Positions 14,057 to 15,891 of a stretch of 15,891 nucleotides of DNA are shown here, in pieces. The stretch is from an uncultured Actinomycetes bacterium. GTDB lineage: Bacteria; Actinomycetota; Actinomycetes; Nanopelagicales; Nanopelagicaceae. Location of the stretch: NCBI GenBank assembly GCA_903842855.1, contig CAIMNT010000122.1, positions 1 through 15,891 on the forward strand. Direction: 5' to 3'. Numbering within the stretch: position 1 is the stretch's first letter; each line of letters starts with the position of its first letter. The position numbers and the translations under genes are program-made. A model generated the notes under the pieces. That model saw only the letters and a program-made list of their open reading frames with translations. It ran no database searches and had not been told where the DNA came from.

Positions 14057-14851
14057 GTGAAACGCCTCTCTAGCTTCCGTCGCAATCGCATCGCAGGACC
14101 AATCCTGGTCGTTGCCGCTCTCTTCACTATCGGTTCCGCTTTCGCAGTAGCTTCGGCGCTGCCAAGTGCTCAAAGGAGCGTCGACTCCGGAACGTCCACC
14201 CTTGTCTCGCAAGGTAAAGAACTCTTTCTTCGCGGATGCTCCTCCTGTCATGGCCTTCATGCCGAAGGCCAGTCGATTGCCCCATCGCTCATTGGAGTTG
14301 GATCGGCAGCGGTTGATTTCCAGGTAGGTACAGGTCGCATGCCAATGGCGGATATGAGCCAACAAGCAATGCAGAAGAAGCCGGTTTATAACCCTCAAGA
14401 GACAGCGGCTCTGGCTGCTTACATCGCATCTCTCGCTCCTGGACCTGCATCAGTAACAAACGAATCGCTTACCTATGAGCGCGATGGCAATTCAGCTCTT
14501 GGTGGACAACTCTTTAGAACGAACTGCGCAATGTGTCACAACTTTGCCGGTCAAGGTGGAGCACTCACCAACGGCAAGTACGCGCCATCACTTATGGGCG
14601 TTGAGCCAAAGTACATTTACGAAGCAATGGTGACCGGTCCACAGTCAATGCCGAAGTTCACTGATGCAACAATCACTCCACAAGAGAAGCTTTCGATTAT
14701 CAAGTGGCTGCAAGCTGCAGATCATGAACAAAATCAAGGTGGCGCATCACTCGGACGCGTAGGCCCTGTTACTGAAGGATTGCTCGGTTGGGTTCTCGGT
14801 CTTGGTCTCCTAATAGGCGCAGCTGTATGGCTCGCAATGAAGGCGAAATAA
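14057..14851 (+). CDS. qcrC: Diheme cytochrome c subunit of the cytochrome bcc complex
   Basis: 264 residues from GTG 14057; AGGAG (14046-14050) lies 6 bases upstream and overlaps the ctaE stop. An N-terminal signal/anchor helix (13-34) is followed by two cytochrome c domains. Heme motifs are CSSCH (61-65) and CAMCH (157-161), with probable methionine ligands in GRMPM (94-97) and SMPKF (197-201). A C-terminal helix (about 241-262) ends in basic residues. The diheme form replaces a soluble cytochrome c in actinobacteria and hands electrons directly to the aa3 oxidase. The domains face outside. Confidence 0.96.
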   Translation: MKRLSSFRRNRIAGPILVVAALFTIGSAFAVASALPSAQRSVDSGTSTLVSQGKELFLRGCSSCHGLHAEGQSIAPSLIGVGSAAVDFQVGTGRMPMADMSQQAMQKKPVYNPQETAALAAYIASLAPGPASVTNESLTYERDGNSALGGQLFRTNCAMCHNFAGQGGALTNGKYAPSLMGVEPKYIYEAMVTGPQSMPKFTDATITPQEKLSIIKWLQAADHEQNQGGASLGRVGPVTEGLLGWVLGLGLLIGAAVWLAMKAK

Positions 14852-14852
14852 C

Positions 14853-15854
14853 ATGAGCAATCAAGTAGAACGCTTCCAAGATCCAGGCCTTCCAGAGCAT
14901 GTGCATCGCAATGCCGATGTAGATCCAAAGGCAGCCAAGCGCGCAGAGCAACAAGTCGCAATTCTCTTCTTGCTATCGGCAGTCGGCACAGTTCTTACGA
15001 TCGTCTCATACATCATCGTCCCTAAAGACAAGTTCTTCTATCTACCAATTATGGGCAGCACCAACGTTCAGCAACTCCTGCTTGGACTTGGCTTAACCGC
15101 TTCAACGTTATTCATCGGCCTAGGTGCAATTCAATGGGCTAAGAAATTAATGCCTGATCAAGAGGTTATTGCAGAGCGCCATGAATTTCGTTCTGAGGAA
15201 GTTGATCGCGCTGAGTTAGTAGAAACTTTCAAAGAGCGTGGCGCCGCTGCAGGTCTAGGACGTCGCAGTCTGATTAAGCGAACACTAGGACTTGCACTTG
15301 GACTAGTTGGCCTCTCCCCACTCCTGTTGCTTCGAGATACCGGCCCTCAGCCTAAAAAGTACTTCGATACGACCGATTGGTCTGCAGGAATTCGACTTTT
15401 ACTTGATCCCGCAGGCACGCCAATCAAGGCATCCGACCTTGAAGTGGGCGCTGTTGCACAGGTACTTCCAGAACTTCCCGCAGGTACTGAACGCACATTG
15501 GAGAACACCGGCAAGGATGCGGTTCTTCTCATCCGTCTACGTCCAGAGGATTTCAATCTTGATGCAGAGCGCTTGTCGTGGACTCACGAAGGCATCATCG
15601 CCTTCTCTAAAATTTGTACTCACATGGGTTGCGCCGTTGCTCTCTACGAACAACAGACGCATCACCTGCTCTGCCCATGCCATCAATCAACTTTCGATGT
15701 AACGCGCGCCGCCAAAGTTATCTTTGGACCAGCCGCTCGCCCACTTCCACAGTTGGCAATCACCGTTGATTCGAATGGATATCTGATCGCCAAGCAACCA
15801 TTCACTGTTCCAGTTGGTCCAAGCTTCTGGGAGCGGAACTCATCTAATGGATAA
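14853..15854 (+). CDS. qcrA: Rieske iron-sulfur subunit of the cytochrome bcc complex
   Basis: 333 residues; ATG 14853 follows the qcrC stop by one base. Three membrane helices (about 35-55, 74-96, 143-161) precede the Rieske domain, the layout special to actinobacterial QcrA. The 2Fe-2S ligands are Cys255/His257 (CTHMGC, 255-260) and Cys274/His277 (CPCH, 274-277), with Cys260 and Cys276 able to form the usual disulfide. GRRSLIKRTLG before helix three resembles a twin-arginine motif. In Streptomyces the corresponding domain is exported by Tat after Sec inserts the first two helices. It passes electrons from menaquinol to QcrC. Confidence 0.96.
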   Translation: MSNQVERFQDPGLPEHVHRNADVDPKAAKRAEQQVAILFLLSAVGTVLTIVSYIIVPKDKFFYLPIMGSTNVQQLLLGLGLTASTLFIGLGAIQWAKKLMPDQEVIAERHEFRSEEVDRAELVETFKERGAAAGLGRRSLIKRTLGLALGLVGLSPLLLLRDTGPQPKKYFDTTDWSAGIRLLLDPAGTPIKASDLEVGAVAQVLPELPAGTERTLENTGKDAVLLIRLRPEDFNLDAERLSWTHEGIIAFSKICTHMGCAVALYEQQTHHLLCPCHQSTFDVTRAAKVIFGPAARPLPQLAITVDSNGYLIAKQPFTVPVGPSFWERNSSNG

Positions 15855-15884
15855 CTCACTACTAACTAGCATGGGTGATAAATA

Positions 15885-15891
15885 ATGAAGA
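15885..15891 (+). CDS. qcrB: Probable start of the cytochrome b subunit gene (cut by the window end)
   Basis: Only ATG AAG and one base are visible. GGTGAT (15874-15879), complementary to the 16S tail, lies 5 bases upstream, and in actinobacteria qcrB normally follows qcrA. Identity is inferred from position only. Confidence 0.45.

Noticed and set aside
13648..14073. Long +1-frame ORF inside ctaE
   Set aside because: It is an alternate-frame shadow of ctaE with no start signals or recognisable family; ctaE explains the region fully.
1..15891. CRISPR array, insertion sequence, integrase, toxin-antitoxin or phage-defence system
   Set aside because: No regular direct repeats, transposase or integrase motifs, or known defence domains were found on either strand; nearly all bases are accounted for by ordinary genes.

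Overview
The window looks like a compact bacterial chromosome segment from an actinobacterium of medium GC (roughly half, by eye). The main support is at the right end, where ctaE, qcrC, qcrA and the probable start of qcrB lie in the order typical of actinobacterial cytochrome bcc-aa3 supercomplexes. QcrC has two CxxCH motifs and QcrA has three membrane segments plus a Rieske domain. trpD, and next to it a DEDDh exonuclease, sit just before this cluster. The streamlined layout would fit a small freshwater lineage such as acI/Nanopelagicales, but that is inference only.

Layout. 1-99: the 3' half of a tRNA-Val-like gene with no recognisable 5' half, a possible attachment-site remnant. 130-2149 (minus): a DUF3054 membrane protein, a Gfo/Idh/MocA oxidoreductase and a DUF1349 protein. 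2341-2952: a MarC-family membrane protein. 2920-3777 (minus): a membrane protein split by one in-frame TGA. 3883-4314: a conserved TPR-like protein. 4323-4639 (minus): a VOC/PhnB-like gene broken by an internal deletion and frameshift. 4687-6158: an acetyltransferase overlapping an EamA-type transporter. 6216-7649: a flavin-dependent nitronate monooxygenase-like enzyme behind a perfect palindrome. 7651-8295 (minus): a LysE-type exporter. 8343-10150: a GNAT enzyme coupled to an N-succinylamino acid racemase/o-succinylbenzoate synthase-type enolase. 10147-10905 (minus): an alpha/beta hydrolase. 10946-11626: an unknown multi-pass membrane protein. 11662-12282: a stand-alone DEDDh exonuclease. 12269-13321 (minus): trpD. 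13424-15891: ctaE-qcrC-qcrA-(qcrB).

Working together. CtaE, QcrC, QcrA and QcrB are parts of the menaquinol-oxidising cytochrome bcc-aa3 respiratory supercomplex. The GNAT/racemase pair may interconvert amino acids through N-succinyl intermediates. The other genes look like independent housekeeping, transport or accessory functions.

Across the window, about eight genes without a convincing Shine-Dalgarno have a TANNNT-like -10 hexamer 5-6 bases before an ATG/GTG, which suggests leaderless transcription. Convergent gene pairs touch or overlap at their stop codons. Two genes show clear decay. I saw no CRISPR array, insertion sequence, integrase or obvious new defence system.
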